Shown here: piece after piece, positions 47,626-57,714 of the stretch
How positions within the stretch are numbered: the stretch's first letter is position 1
Layout: each line of letters begins with the position of its first letter
Notes under the pieces: generated by a model
What the model saw: the letters and a program-made list of their open reading frames with translations, nothing else
Told to the model about the DNA's origin: nothing
Databases searched by the model: none
Program-made: the position numbers and the translations under genes
Source: Salvia splendens
Lineage: Eukaryota; Streptophyta; Magnoliopsida; Lamiales; Lamiaceae
DNA length: 64,000 nt
Direction of reading: 5' to 3'
Assembly (NCBI RefSeq): GCF_004379255.2
Contig: NC_056033.1
Span: 5,126,172 to 5,190,171, forward strand

Positions 47626-49704
47626 ATGCATACCAGATCACATAACACCCATAATACCGTTCGTGATAACCGTGAGGAAGCTAGTACAGCTCGCAGGTCT
47701 GAAAAACGGCCTCGGGAGACATCTACCTCCGGTTCTCACGAAGAAGGAACAAGCCACTCCAGGAGAGATCGCACCGAGTCTTCCCAGCAGCCCGATTTAA
47801 ATGAAGCTGTCAAGCTGTTCTTGGCCGAGAAGCAGGAGGAGTTCTTAACCTTCCTGCAGAAGAGCCAACAGCCGGAGAAGACAACGGCGGATTCTCCCTC
47901 CTCATCCAGACATGAAAGTCACTACCGCAGTAGTGACGTGTCTTCCAGGAGAAAGAATCCTCAACCCCGACATGTTCCTGTTCCTCCTCGGTACCGGAAC
48001 CACAGGAGAACTCCATCTCCTCCGTACCGAAGAGATGTCGGGTTCGCCATGTACGGAGCATTAAAGACTCCGTTCTCGGACGATATCACCCGAACTCCTT
48101 TGCCGCGGAACTACCGGACACCGTCAATGACTTATGACGGGCTAGTGGATCCTCATGACTTCTTGGGATGCTATCAATATAATATGGCAAACCAGGGTCT
48201 CAATGAGGTCCATATGTGCAAGCTGTTCCCCGAGCTGCTCATCGGGAACGCCAGAAGGTGGTTCGACAGCCTTCCTCAAGGCAGCATTAGATCCTACCGA
48301 GATCTAATGGATGCTTTCCACAGGAGGTTCTTTCAGAAAGCGGAAGCCCGAATTACTTCGGCTCAGCTGCTTTCTATACGTCAAGGTCGCGACGAAAAGA
48401 TCAGCGACTTCCTGACGAGATTCCATAAGGAATGCCTACAAGTAGATAATCTCAATGATCTACTTGTCATTTCGGCATTCCAAAATGGAATCCTGCCCGG
48501 AGCTCTCTACAGAAAGCTCGTGGAGTGCGGTCCGCAAACAGCTCAAGAAATGTGGGACATTGCGGACCAGTTTTCCCGTGCGGATGAGGCAGACCGTCGA
48601 AAACGGTCTTTAGACAGCTCATCCCGAGAAGAGAAAAAGAAGCCCGATCAAAGCGGCCAGGTGCTTCCTCGCCGAACTCCTTTTGAAAGAATTCAAAGGG
48701 CACCGGTACAAGGCAGATTGGGGCCACGTCTCAATCCTGAGAAGCCGCCCGCTCAGTTCGTACCATTAAACAAGTCAAGAGCGGAAATTTTCGAACTACA
48801 TTCCGATATGTTCGAAAAACCAAAGCGGATGACGAAATCAGCCGCGCGGCGACCTCAGGATCAATATTGCTCCTTCCATCAAACCCACGGTCACGATACC
48901 GAGGAGTGCCGAAATTTGGCTGCAGGTATTGATGTTCTTGTGAAAACAAGAACGTTAAAAAAATACCAAAGCAAGCAGCCGAAAAAGAACAAAAGGCAGA
49001 GAGGTGCGAACTGCAATCCTCAGGATCCGAAAAGGCATGAGGATCCCGAAGATGACGACGAGCCGCAATATGATGGAGTAATCCAGACTATTGATGCTCT
49101 CCCTGCCGGAAAGACTAAGTCGTCCCTAAAAGCAGAACGCAGAGGTTCCAATCAAGAGGAGCCAACACATAAAAGGCTGAAGAAAGACGAAGTGATTACA
49201 TTTTCATATGCCGATCCCGTCCCAGCCATCTCTCCTCACCAAGACGCTATTGTCATTCAAGCCGGAGTGGCAAACAAACTGATCCACAGAGTATTTGTGG
49301 ATACAGGAGCGTCAGTCAGCATTCTTTTTAAAGAATGTTTCGATAAAATGGAAGTGGATCCAGCTCGGCTCAGTCCGGCTCCACTTCCTCTGAAAAGTTT
49401 CGCCCAGGAGGACACCCGCCCTGAAGGTATTATCAGCCTTCCGATCACGGTGGGAAAAGCGCCTACAAGCTCCAATACGATGATCGAGTTCTTTGTGGTG
49501 AAAGCTCGGTCCCCGTACAACATCATCCTGGGGAGAGACTGGCTCAACACAGTTCGGGCCGTTTGCTCTACTTATCACCTCACCATCAAGATCCCCACTA
49601 AAGGTGGGATAGCGGTCATCCGAGGTGATCAAAAGAGAGCAAAAGAATGTCTGCAGATTGCGCTTAAAAGTGCCGAGCAATCAGTTCGGCACCATCAAGC
49701 ATAG
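47626..49704 (+). CDS. gag: Gag-protease of the Ty3/Gypsy element
   Basis: A 692-codon open frame starting 79 bp after the 5' LTR. Residues ~1-130 are basic and Ser-rich. The retrotransposon gag (capsid) domain lies around 150-320, with the typical WFDSLPQGSIRSYRDL and FLTRFHKECLQV stretches. A zinc-knuckle-like CSFHQTHGHDTEEC is at about 415-428. The aspartic protease has VFVDTGASVSILF, active-site Asp at about 559, and ILGRDWL downstream. It would form virus-like particles and cut the polyprotein. The frame ends in TAG (49702-49704) followed by CAATCA. Pol continues in the same frame, so readthrough could give a Gag-Pol fusion. No internal stop or shift is seen. Confidence 0.93.
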   Translation: MHTRSHNTHNTVRDNREEASTARRSEKRPRETSTSGSHEEGTSHSRRDRTESSQQPDLNEAVKLFLAEKQEEFLTFLQKSQQPEKTTADSPSSSRHESHYRSSDVSSRRKNPQPRHVPVPPRYRNHRRTPSPPYRRDVGFAMYGALKTPFSDDITRTPLPRNYRTPSMTYDGLVDPHDFLGCYQYNMANQGLNEVHMCKLFPELLIGNARRWFDSLPQGSIRSYRDLMDAFHRRFFQKAEARITSAQLLSIRQGRDEKISDFLTRFHKECLQVDNLNDLLVISAFQNGILPGALYRKLVECGPQTAQEMWDIADQFSRADEADRRKRSLDSSSREEKKKPDQSGQVLPRRTPFERIQRAPVQGRLGPRLNPEKPPAQFVPLNKSRAEIFELHSDMFEKPKRMTKSAARRPQDQYCSFHQTHGHDTEECRNLAAGIDVLVKTRTLKKYQSKQPKKNKRQRGANCNPQDPKRHEDPEDDDEPQYDGVIQTIDALPAGKTKSSLKAERRGSNQEEPTHKRLKKDEVITFSYADPVPAISPHQDAIVIQAGVANKLIHRVFVDTGASVSILFKECFDKMEVDPARLSPAPLPLKSFAQEDTRPEGIISLPITVGKAPTSSNTMIEFFVVKARSPYNIILGRDWLNTVRAVCSTYHLTIKIPTKGGIAVIRGDQKRAKECLQIALKSAEQSVRHHQA

Positions 49705-49737
49705 CAATCACAGCAACCGGAGTCAGAGGCAAGCGAG

Positions 49738-52700
49738 ATGACCGAAGTCACTTCAGAGCCGAACTCAATGACCGTTCAGTTATACGAAGATGATCCATCC
49801 AGAACGGTCAAGATCGGCTTCGCAGGAACGCCTCTACTCCGAGAAAAGACCATTCAGCTCCTCAAGGAGTACAAAGATGTCTTTGCATGGTCTCCGTTGG
49901 ACATGACCGGAGTGCCCCCCGAGGTAATCACTCATCGGTTAAATATTGATCCTTCAATCCGGCCAGTAAAACAGAAGCAAAGACTCTTTGCGGCAGAAAG
50001 AAGCCAAGTCATCCATGACGAAGTCCGCCAATTACTAAAAGCGGATGTACTATTCGAGGTGAAATATCCTTCTTGGGTGGCCAATCCGGTGATGATCAAG
50101 AAAAAAGAAGGAGGATGGCGGATGTGCATAGATTTTACCGATCTAAACAAGCACTGTCCTAAAGATTGCTATCCCCTTCCGAATATAGATAAAAAAGTAG
50201 AAGCTTTGATCGGCTTCGAAATTTTCTGTTTTCTTGATTTATACAAAGGATATCACCAAGTGTTGATGGATGAGAGTGACGCTCCGAAAACAGCTTTCAT
50301 TACCGATTTCGGCATTTTCGCTTATAAAAAGATGCCATTCGGTTTAAAGAATGCCGGAGCCACTTATCAAAGGATGGTAGACAAGCTTTTTCGGCACCTA
50401 ATCGGAAAACAGGTTGAAGTGTATGTCGACGACATAGTTGTCAAAAGCAAAAGCACTTCGGAGTACGAAGACAACCTCAAATCCACTCTCGACGTGCTCC
50501 GAAAAGCCAACCTCAAACTCAACCCCCAAAAATGTACCTTTTTGGTAGATTCGGGAAAATTTCTAGGTTGTTGGGTTTCAAAGGACGGACTCAAGGCAAA
50601 TCCCTCAAAAGTTCAAGTTATTCAGAACATGGCGATGCCGAAGTCCATACACGATGTGCAAAGACTAACTGGATGTCTAGCCGCATTGAATAGATTCCTT
50701 TCCCAAGCAGCCGAAAAACAACTGCCGTTCTTCAAAGTGTTAAAAAAGGCACCAAAGTTTGAGTGGGGAGCCGAGCAGAAAAAGGCTTTTGACGAGCTCA
50801 AAAGTTATTTAGCCGAGCTTCCAATTCTCTCTGCTCCAACAGATGCCGAAGTGATTTTCTTATACTTAGCGGCATCCGATCAAACCATTAGCGCGGTGCT
50901 TGTACGAGAAGAAGGCCTAAAGCAGTTTCCCATCTACTTTACAAGCCGAGCATTAAGAGGTCCAGAAACAAGGTATCAACCTCTGGAAAAAATTGCTCTG
51001 GCGTTAGTAAATGCAGCAAGGAGACTGCGGCCATACTTCTATGCTCACAAGGTATGCGTCTTAACCGATCTGCCTCTTCGGCAAGTTTTGACCAAGCCAG
51101 AAGCATCAGGCAGAATCGCCAAATGGGCCATAGAGCTGGGAGAACACTCAATCGAGTACCTACCTCGGAAAGCCATCAAGGGACAAGCCTTGGCAGATTT
51201 TCTTGCAGAGGCCAAGTTCGATCAAGCAATCCCTGTCATTGCCGAACAGAAAAATTCTGCCAATGCCGAACTAGCACAGCCCTTGGAATCCGAAGAAGAG
51301 CCGCCGGACTGCTGGAGCGGATTCGTAGATGGAGCCTCGAATAAAACGGGAAGTGGAGCTGGTATTCTGCTTATCGCTCCCGATGGACACGAGGTAACCT
51401 ATTCACTTCGGTTCTCATTCCCAACCACTAATAACGAAGCCGAATACGAAGCCCTCCTTGCCGGACTCCAGCTAGCGCAAAGTCTATGTATCAAGTCTCT
51501 CAAAACCCATTGTGATTCACAAGTCATAGTGAATCACATGTTGGGTACAAGTGAAGCCCGTGATGAGAGGATGAGGAAATATTTAGACAAAGCGCGAAGC
51601 ATTAGCCGAAGTTTCTCTTATTTTCGGATAATCCGCATTCCCAGAGCAGAAAACAGCCGAGCAGATACTTTAAGTAAGTTAGCAGCATGTCCAAGCTCAA
51701 AGGTGGAGGAATTGATGCATCGAAGCATTGATGAAGCTGAGGTACATTCAGTAACCAGCTCGCCTAACTGGATGACGCCGATCTTACAGTATCTAGATCA
51801 AGGACAACTGCCCGAGGATAAGAGAGAAGCTCGGAAAATCACATGCCGAGCACTTCGGTACGAACTTCATGGAGGAGTCTTATACAGAAAGTCCTACCTT
51901 CAGCCGTTATTACGATGTATAGGGCCAGAAGAGACGGACTACATCCTCAGAGAAGTTCATGAAGGATCGTGCGGCAGCCACATCGGAGCTAGAGCTTTAG
52001 CTAAAAAAGTTCTAAGATGGGGATATTATTGGCCAACCTTGATACAAGAAGCAGTGCAGCTCGTCAAGACATGCCCGAAGTGCCAAATCCATGCAAATAT
52101 CCCAAGGATGCCGCAGACCGATCTATCCACTATGCAAAGCCCTTGGCCTTTTATGCAATGGGGTATAGACATAGTAGGACCACTACCACAAGCTCCTCGG
52201 CAAATAAAATTCCTAATCGTTGCCGTGGACTACTTTACGAAGTGGGTGGAAGCTGAACCTTTAGCTACGATAACGAGCTCGAAGGCATTGGATTTCGTCT
52301 GGAAGAACATAGTGTGCCGATTTGGCATCCCCCACATCCTCATCTCGGATAACGGGACTCAGTTCACCGACAAGACGTTCAAGAATTGGTGCCAAGAGCT
52401 GAATATTCAACAGCGGTTCACTTCGGTCTCTCATCCACAAGCAAACGGACAAACGGAGGTAACAAATCGTATCCTGGTGAAAGGGTTAAAAGCTCGGTTA
52501 GAACAAGCCAAAGGACAATGGGTAGAAAATCTCCCTCAAGTCCTATGGTCCTACCGAACTACACCCACAACCTCCAACGGTGAAACTCCGTACAGTCTTG
52601 TATACGGCACTGAAGCCGTGATTCCGGTGGAGATCGGCATACCCAGTCCCCGAACTCTAAATTTCTCAGCAGAAATGAATGACGACGGACTGAGAGCCGA

Positions 52701-53001
52701 GCTAGATCTTGCCGAAGAAAGAAGAGAATTGGCATGCATAAAAGCAGCCAAGTACAAGGAGCAAGTAGCCCGGTATTATAACCAAAGGGTGAAGAAGCTG
52801 CAATTTCAAGTGGGAGATCTCGTCTTGAGAAACAACGAAGTAAGCCGAGCAGAAAAGCTGGGCAAGCTCGAACCCACATGGGAAGGTCCGTATCGGGTGT
52901 CAGAAGTCCTCGGCAAAGGGTCTTACAAATTGGCTCACATGTCAGGAGAACAGGTACCCCGAACATGGCACATTTCCAACCTCAAGAAGTTCCATTTGTA
53001 A
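49738..53001 (+). CDS. pol: Pol of the Ty3/Gypsy element: RT, RNase H, archaeal-type RNase H, integrase
   Basis: A 1087-codon open frame in the same frame as gag; the 11 codons between the UAG and this ATG are open. Order: reverse transcriptase with FLDLYKGYHQVLM, MPFGLKNAGATYQ and YVDD (229-232); RNase H (FLYLAASDQTISAVL, about 375 onward); a second RNase H starting WSGFVDGASNKTGSGAG (about 526), the archaeal-type domain that marks the Tat lineage; then integrase. The integrase has the H-H-C-C region ending in CPKC (about 779-782) and the catalytic triad D811, D871, E907 with exact D-x35-E spacing. All catalytic residues are present. The ATG at 49738 is only the first Met after the UAG; true expression is probably by readthrough or another recoding route. 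Confidence 0.95.
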   Translation: MTEVTSEPNSMTVQLYEDDPSRTVKIGFAGTPLLREKTIQLLKEYKDVFAWSPLDMTGVPPEVITHRLNIDPSIRPVKQKQRLFAAERSQVIHDEVRQLLKADVLFEVKYPSWVANPVMIKKKEGGWRMCIDFTDLNKHCPKDCYPLPNIDKKVEALIGFEIFCFLDLYKGYHQVLMDESDAPKTAFITDFGIFAYKKMPFGLKNAGATYQRMVDKLFRHLIGKQVEVYVDDIVVKSKSTSEYEDNLKSTLDVLRKANLKLNPQKCTFLVDSGKFLGCWVSKDGLKANPSKVQVIQNMAMPKSIHDVQRLTGCLAALNRFLSQAAEKQLPFFKVLKKAPKFEWGAEQKKAFDELKSYLAELPILSAPTDAEVIFLYLAASDQTISAVLVREEGLKQFPIYFTSRALRGPETRYQPLEKIALALVNAARRLRPYFYAHKVCVLTDLPLRQVLTKPEASGRIAKWAIELGEHSIEYLPRKAIKGQALADFLAEAKFDQAIPVIAEQKNSANAELAQPLESEEEPPDCWSGFVDGASNKTGSGAGILLIAPDGHEVTYSLRFSFPTTNNEAEYEALLAGLQLAQSLCIKSLKTHCDSQVIVNHMLGTSEARDERMRKYLDKARSISRSFSYFRIIRIPRAENSRADTLSKLAACPSSKVEELMHRSIDEAEVHSVTSSPNWMTPILQYLDQGQLPEDKREARKITCRALRYELHGGVLYRKSYLQPLLRCIGPEETDYILREVHEGSCGSHIGARALAKKVLRWGYYWPTLIQEAVQLVKTCPKCQIHANIPRMPQTDLSTMQSPWPFMQWGIDIVGPLPQAPRQIKFLIVAVDYFTKWVEAEPLATITSSKALDFVWKNIVCRFGIPHILISDNGTQFTDKTFKNWCQELNIQQRFTSVSHPQANGQTEVTNRILVKGLKARLEQAKGQWVENLPQVLWSYRTTPTTSNGETPYSLVYGTEAVIPVEIGIPSPRTLNFSAEMNDDGLRAELDLAEERRELACIKAAKYKEQVARYYNQRVKKLQFQVGDLVLRNNEVSRAEKLGKLEPTWEGPYRVSEVLGKGSYKLAHMSGEQVPRTWHISNLKKFHL

Positions 53002-53189
53002 GAGACAGTCCGGTCAGTCAGTCTTGAGTCCTGTTCGGTCAATGTGCTTTCTTTGGTTTGCTTGGTCTTTGTTTGTCTCTGTGCGTTTTGTCTGTGTGTT
53101 TTGTCTGTCTCTGTGCGTGTCGTCTCTTACAAATGTTACTGAGGTATCTTGTTCTTCGAAGGCTGATCCCCTTCTTAGAACATATACAA

Positions 53190-53368
53190 GCCAACGATTG
53201 TGAGTCAAAGCTTCTAAAGAGGATACAAGACCACAATTCAGCTTAAACAAGCACTTCGTCTGAAACGAACTGCAATAAGCCAACGATTGTGAAGTCCAAG
53301 CTTCTAAAGAGGATACAAGACCACAATTCAGCTTAAGAATCAAGCACTTCGTCTGAAACGAACTGCAA
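53190..53368 (+). repeat. Two tandem 89-bp units in the Gypsy 3' region
   Basis: Units begin GCCAACGATTGTG at 53190 and 53279. Both include 'cttctaaagaggatacaaga' and 'cttcgtctgaaacgaactgc'. They lie between pol and the polypurine tract. Confidence 0.9.
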
Positions 53369-53370
53369 CA

Positions 53371-53533
53371 AAAGTCCGATTCACGCGATAAAACTTGCCT
53401 GAATTAGGACAAGGGAAAGTCCGATCCACGCGATAAAACTCGCTGAATTAGGACAAGGGAAAGTCCGATCCCCAAATTAGGACAACGGAAAGTCCGATCC
53501 GAGCGATAAAACTCGCCAAATTAGGACACAAAC
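53371..53533 (+). repeat. About four tandem ~45-bp units before the Gypsy polypurine tract
   Basis: Units begin AAAGTCCGAT at 53371, 53416, 53460 and 53489. The third is shortened. Each includes 'cgataaaactcg' and 'attaggaca'. Tat elements often carry tandem repeats in this region. Confidence 0.85.
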
Positions 53534-54319
53534 CAAGTCCGGTCAAAGAAGAGTTCACTTCATAAGACCGAGGACAAACATCAACTTACCCCGTACCTTT
53601 ATCCAGAATGCCGAAGTGATTCACTTCACTTTTCGGGGGGGGGGTAGTGATGGAGTACGTACTAAACAAGCCCATCAGCCTAAAGCCCAAGAAAGAGTAT
53701 CAGTTCGGCATGACTAAAGAGTATCAGTCCGGCACGACCAAAGAGTTCGGCCCCAGCCTACAGCTTGGTAAAAGCCAACCAATCAAACTCTGCTCTCAGG
53801 TCGGCATCAAGCTCTACTCTCAGATCGGCAAAAGCTGCTCGGCAATAATTCAGCAGTTCGGTCTCAGTATTCGACCGAACTAGGAGATAGTGGACTCATG
53901 CAGGATTTCCACCTCCACTACACCCACGATCTATTTAGTGGTGTCAAGCAGTCATTAACTCATGCAGGATAGTGAACCCATGCAAGATCGCCACGATCTC
54001 CACGACATCCACTACCTAGTAAATGGTGCTGCATGCCACGATCTTGGTTCAATGTATAAATAGAACCTAGATCAGATAGATAAAGTAAGGTTCTGTTAAG
54101 CTCTCTAGAGATAAAAAGATCAAATAGCAAGTCTGTATTGTAAGCTGTAGAAAACAGATCAAGCAATACAACTCTGCCCTCTTTTCTTCCCGTGGACGTA
54201 GATTTACCTCAGTAAATCGAACCACGTAAATCTCTGTGTCGTAGTCTTTATTCTCTACCAGCATTTACTACCATCAGAAATTCGCGGATTCATCACTAAA
54301 CAGCAACTCTTTTGTAGTG

Positions 54320-54784
54320 TATACTGTCGAAGTTCATGCTTTATTTTTTAAGTTCGTTGGAGATAACCGAATTCAACTATCATTAGTGATTTAAGTCACC
54401 AATAAATCTCTAATTAATTTAATGTTTGTACTCATACATAGTAATGTACTCCTATAAGGGTACAATATTTTGTAATTGCAAAATTGAAATAGATTGTATA
54501 ATACATGATCAAAATTCAAATCTTTTGCAAACGACGTTCATAATAAAATTAAGGGTTTCCAAATCAATCAAACATACAAAATTAATGAGCTTTATTTTGA
54601 TGATGATCTCACTGTGACGCAAAGTTTCGATTGGCAATTTAATCTTTTTAATTCTAATTAACAAAATTAATCCACGAAACACTAATTGACGCAGTACTAC
54701 GAACTAATCAAGAAAATTAAACTTAAAAAAGAAATATTTCAAATGAAAGTACATCCAAGTCTAGTGTTCACCCTCCTCCTCCGT
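54320..54784. other. AT-rich spacer
   Basis: No gene is seen. The sequence returns to AT-rich intergenic DNA after the Gypsy element. Confidence 0.5.
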
Positions 54785-54950
54785 CGCCGAGCGCTAATAT
54801 GTACATGCCTAGCCAGCCGGCGAAAAGGACCACCACGTCCTTGTCCCTAGAAGAAGCTCAGTGCATGTCGTGCGTGTACGTCGTGCTTCCGGTGTTGCGA
54901 TGGCCGGCGGCAGCATGTTTCTGTGATCATTCGACATTTTGGGTCAATTA
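54785..54950 (-). pseudogene. COPT copper transporter fragment
   Basis: The minus strand matches the middle of the intact COPT gene at DNA level: '...gaagctcagtgcat', 'gtggtccttttcgccgg' and 'catgtacatattagcgct' correspond to the KDVVVLFSGWPG and MYILALA coding regions. It corresponds roughly to residues 1-60 with small deletions. The MxxxM and GxxxG regions are missing. It is probably the remnant of a tandem duplicate. Confidence 0.75.
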
Positions 54951-55370
54951 TGAAAACTTTTATGTTTTGTAATTGTAGAGGTAAAAAAATGCCATTAAAA
55001 ATTAGATAAAAATAGTTATATTGCAAAGGTAAAGCACTATGATTGTAATAGTAAGATACCAAATATAGTTGGTTTACCATTAAATCTTAATTCGTTTTAT
55101 TCATTATCGATCAGGAAGCTTTTTCGTTGTTGAAAATTGTAAATTTATAGTACAAATAAAGTAATAGTATTAGTAAGTTTAATGATTGTGAAGTGTAATA
55201 GAATTAATTCACTACTAATAAAAATGATTTTGCTTAGGCTTGATAATAGTGAATTAGGTTAACAGGACCCTTATGCTCATGATCTAAAAAATTATAGATC
55301 TATTAGTAATTAATAATGATATATTTCCATTATGCAAGGTACAATCATATAACACCAGACCTAAACAATC
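54951..55370. other. AT-rich spacer
   Basis: No gene. The last part probably holds the 3' UTR of the minus-strand HSP20 gene. Confidence 0.5.
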
Positions 55371-55847
55371 TCAACCTTTAATTTCAAACTCCTTGACAAC
55401 AAGAGATTTCTTAGCATCCCTCTTAGGAACCGTAACGGTGAGAATCGCATTATCAAAAAGCGATTTCACGCTATCGCCTTTCGAATTCTCCGGTAGGGTG
55501 AAAACCCTAGAGAATTTGCCTTTACTACGCTCAACGTGGTGCCAATTCTCGTGCCTATCTTCTCTCTCCACTTTCTTCTTTCCACTAATTTTCAAGAATT
55601 TGCCCTCTTTCACCTTCACCTTCACTTCCTCTTTCTTGAGCCCAGGAAGCTCAGCCCTGAGCACGTGAGCTTCCGGGGTCTCACTCCACTCCACTCTCAC
55701 TCCACTGTTGCCATGAAGTCGCGGGCGTTGTGCTAAGATGGCTTCGTGGCGGTGGTGGAAATCTTTGAAGGAATCCCACATATCCATGGGGGATGGATGG
55801 TGGAGATGGCTTCTAGAGTTGCTCTTGAAAATGGGCAAATTAGACAT
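55371..55847 (-). CDS. Small heat-shock protein, HSP20/alpha-crystallin domain
   Basis: An intronless minus-strand frame of 158 residues, normal for plant cytosolic sHSPs. The alpha-crystallin domain spans about 50-142: VRVEWSETPEAHVLRAELPGL, ISGKKKVEREDRHENWHHVERS, KFSRVFTLPEN and NAILTVTVPK. These chaperones hold unfolding proteins in large oligomers. The 'WHHVERS.GKF.R.F.LPE' block fits the class I-like group. Two oddities: AILTV replaces the common GVLTV, and the C-terminus ends KEFEIKG, so the usual I-x-I oligomer anchor reads F-E-I. No transit or ER signal is seen. Confidence 0.95.
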   Translation of the reverse strand: MSNLPIFKSNSRSHLHHPSPMDMWDSFKDFHHRHEAILAQRPRLHGNSGVRVEWSETPEAHVLRAELPGLKKEEVKVKVKEGKFLKISGKKKVEREDRHENWHHVERSKGKFSRVFTLPENSKGDSVKSLFDNAILTVTVPKRDAKKSLVVKEFEIKG

Positions 55848-55913
55848 TGTTGTTACTTTGTAGTGTAATGAAAGATGTTTTGCTAGTTTAACAAGGGTTG
55901 GTAGATAGCATTA

Positions 55914-55921
55914 GTTTTATA
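55914..55921 (-). promoter_or_regulatory. TATA box of the HSP20 gene
   Basis: TATAAAA on the minus strand, about 70 bp upstream of the ATG, spacing that fits a short sHSP leader. I could not find a clear run of alternating nGAAn/nTTCn heat-shock elements just upstream, only scattered GAA/TTC words. Confidence 0.6.
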
Positions 55922-57300
55922 GAGGGAGAAAGAGAGGGGAATCGGCTTTAGTGAAGATGGGGAATTTAGGATGAAGATAGTTACATGGAATTTATGCTCA
56001 ATTTTGGACAAGCGTCGATGTAGATTGATGATTCTCAATTGGTGCATGTCTAGGTGGAAGATAAATAGATAATGGCATAGTGTGCTTAACAGATGCCTTA
56101 AGCACGCGCCGTCAAATGATTATTTATTTTCTAATTGTATTTTTTTAATTATGTATTTTTATAATGTAAGTTGTTTTCAAATAGGTGAGTGATTAAATAC
56201 TAACTTTTTATTACTGTAAATTAGTTAGCACCCCTATATATATATATGGGGTGTGCGTCCTTCTAAAAATATGTTTTAAATCTGCCACTAGGCAATTTAG
56301 GGAAAAGGAGAAGTTGGATGCAATTTTAAGGAGTACTAGGCAAGGCGGATTTGCGGCGATGGAAAGCAAAACCACGGGGCGGTAACCGCGCAGGACGGGA
56401 CGGGGGCAGTGGTTTTATTGAGTGGCCTATGCTCGTTTCGACTTTCCAACGGGCCCTTTGATTGAAATGGGCTTTTGTAAAATTTTCATCCACAATCATT
56501 TGTTTACTTTGAAATATTGTTAAGAGTTCGAAAATAATGCTTTTCAAAACACTTCTACTTTTTCATCTCTTAATTTTTATTTTTTTAGTGATTTATTTTC
56601 CAAGCTCTAGATGACTAGTTTCTTGGCTCACTACTCTTTGCAATAAATAAGATAGAGACACTTATTTTGATAGTTCTTGTTGGGGTCAAGCATTGATTCG
56701 AGTCTGCATCAAACAAAAATTTACGAAGAAATTTATACTCCATATTCTTGAAAACCAATTTTCTAATGAAATTGGTGAATTTGAAATAATACTATCATAG
56801 TGAAGATAATGTCACTCACGTGTAATTACAATTGGTTGTTTAGGTATGTAGGATTATAAATTCATTAGAATCCATGATTAGGTATATGGGAAAAGGATTA
56901 AAATCTACTTTAACCTTCCTTACAATTTTTAACCTTAACTACATTAACTAGTATTTCTAGAAGTCTTTGTTTCTCTTGTTTATTAGAATAATTAAACAAT
57001 GCGTAGAGACAAATATTAAAAATACTAATAAAAATATAAAATATCATTCCCCCATCTTGTTATTCTCAACTCAAATTTTGTGGGCACGTGTATTAAAGAG
57101 AGTTGAAAAGTGTTGTAAAATTGTAGTAGTATTAAATATATCTGACCAATAAATATGTTAAAAAAAATTTATTTATGTATGCAGTATGCCGACTTAAAAT
57201 GAGAAAATAGATTATACTCGTTACGACCTAAAATGGGAAAGTAGACTATAAATATTGGGAACGAAGATGTTTTAAATAGATGATTCAATAATATCATTAC
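55922..57300. other. HSP20 upstream region and AT-rich spacer
   Basis: Contains a (TA)n run near 56236 and a short GC-rich patch at about 56335-56410. No gene. Ends in (CA)n(TA)n at 57298-57325. Confidence 0.5.
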
Positions 57301-57714
57301 ACACACACACATATATATATATATAGGGTAGTGATCAAGGTATAACTAATCTTAAGTGTATAACTAGAGAACAAATCTCAGCCACACATCTTAATGGAAT
57401 AAATATTATTTATTTTAATAATATAAAATAGCCCAAGGGTATTTTTGGAAATTACATTATAAAATTTAAATCTGCAATCAAATGACGCAGTTTTCATTAT
57501 CTCCTTCCAAATCTGCGATCCTTTCTTTCTCCTTCAAAATTGATAATCGAATCACATGCGTCGTCTGCAATTTGAAATCGTCCGATCATGGAGCTGAAAC
57601 GTCTTCGATCAGAATGTTGAAATTGAAAACAAATTGGACGAAAATCATGGAACTAAATAATTTGGAACTAAAATTGTTGAAACTGAATACAAATTTGATG
57701 CAATTGGGATCAAA

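Larger units (their letters stand above)
42414..54295 (+). mobile_element. Ty3/Gypsy LTR retrotransposon (Tat-type), full length, with a nested insertion
   Basis: The 5-bp duplication CTAAA (42409-42413, 54296-54300) bounds an 11.9-kb insertion. The 5' LTR is 42414-42736 plus 47222-47546; the 3' LTR is 53648-54295. Both are 648 bp and look identical. The primer site TGGCGCCGTCTGTGGGAA (47548-47565) follows 1 bp after the 5' LTR. A G-rich polypurine tract (about 53635-53644) precedes the 3' LTR. Gag-protease and pol are open. The Tat assignment rests on the second, archaeal-type RNase H domain after the normal one. Identical LTRs imply very recent insertion. Confidence 0.95.
42254..54319. mobile_element. 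Possible CACTA-like MITE split by the Gypsy insertion
   Basis: 'tactataaaaatt' at 42254 and (complement) CACTACAAAAGAGTTGC ending at 54319 look like imperfect CACTA-type ends around about 180 bp of original sequence with 'ccgacag' words. The Gypsy element with its CTAAA duplication sits inside. The left end is one base off CACTA and no 3-bp duplication is clear. Confidence 0.35.
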
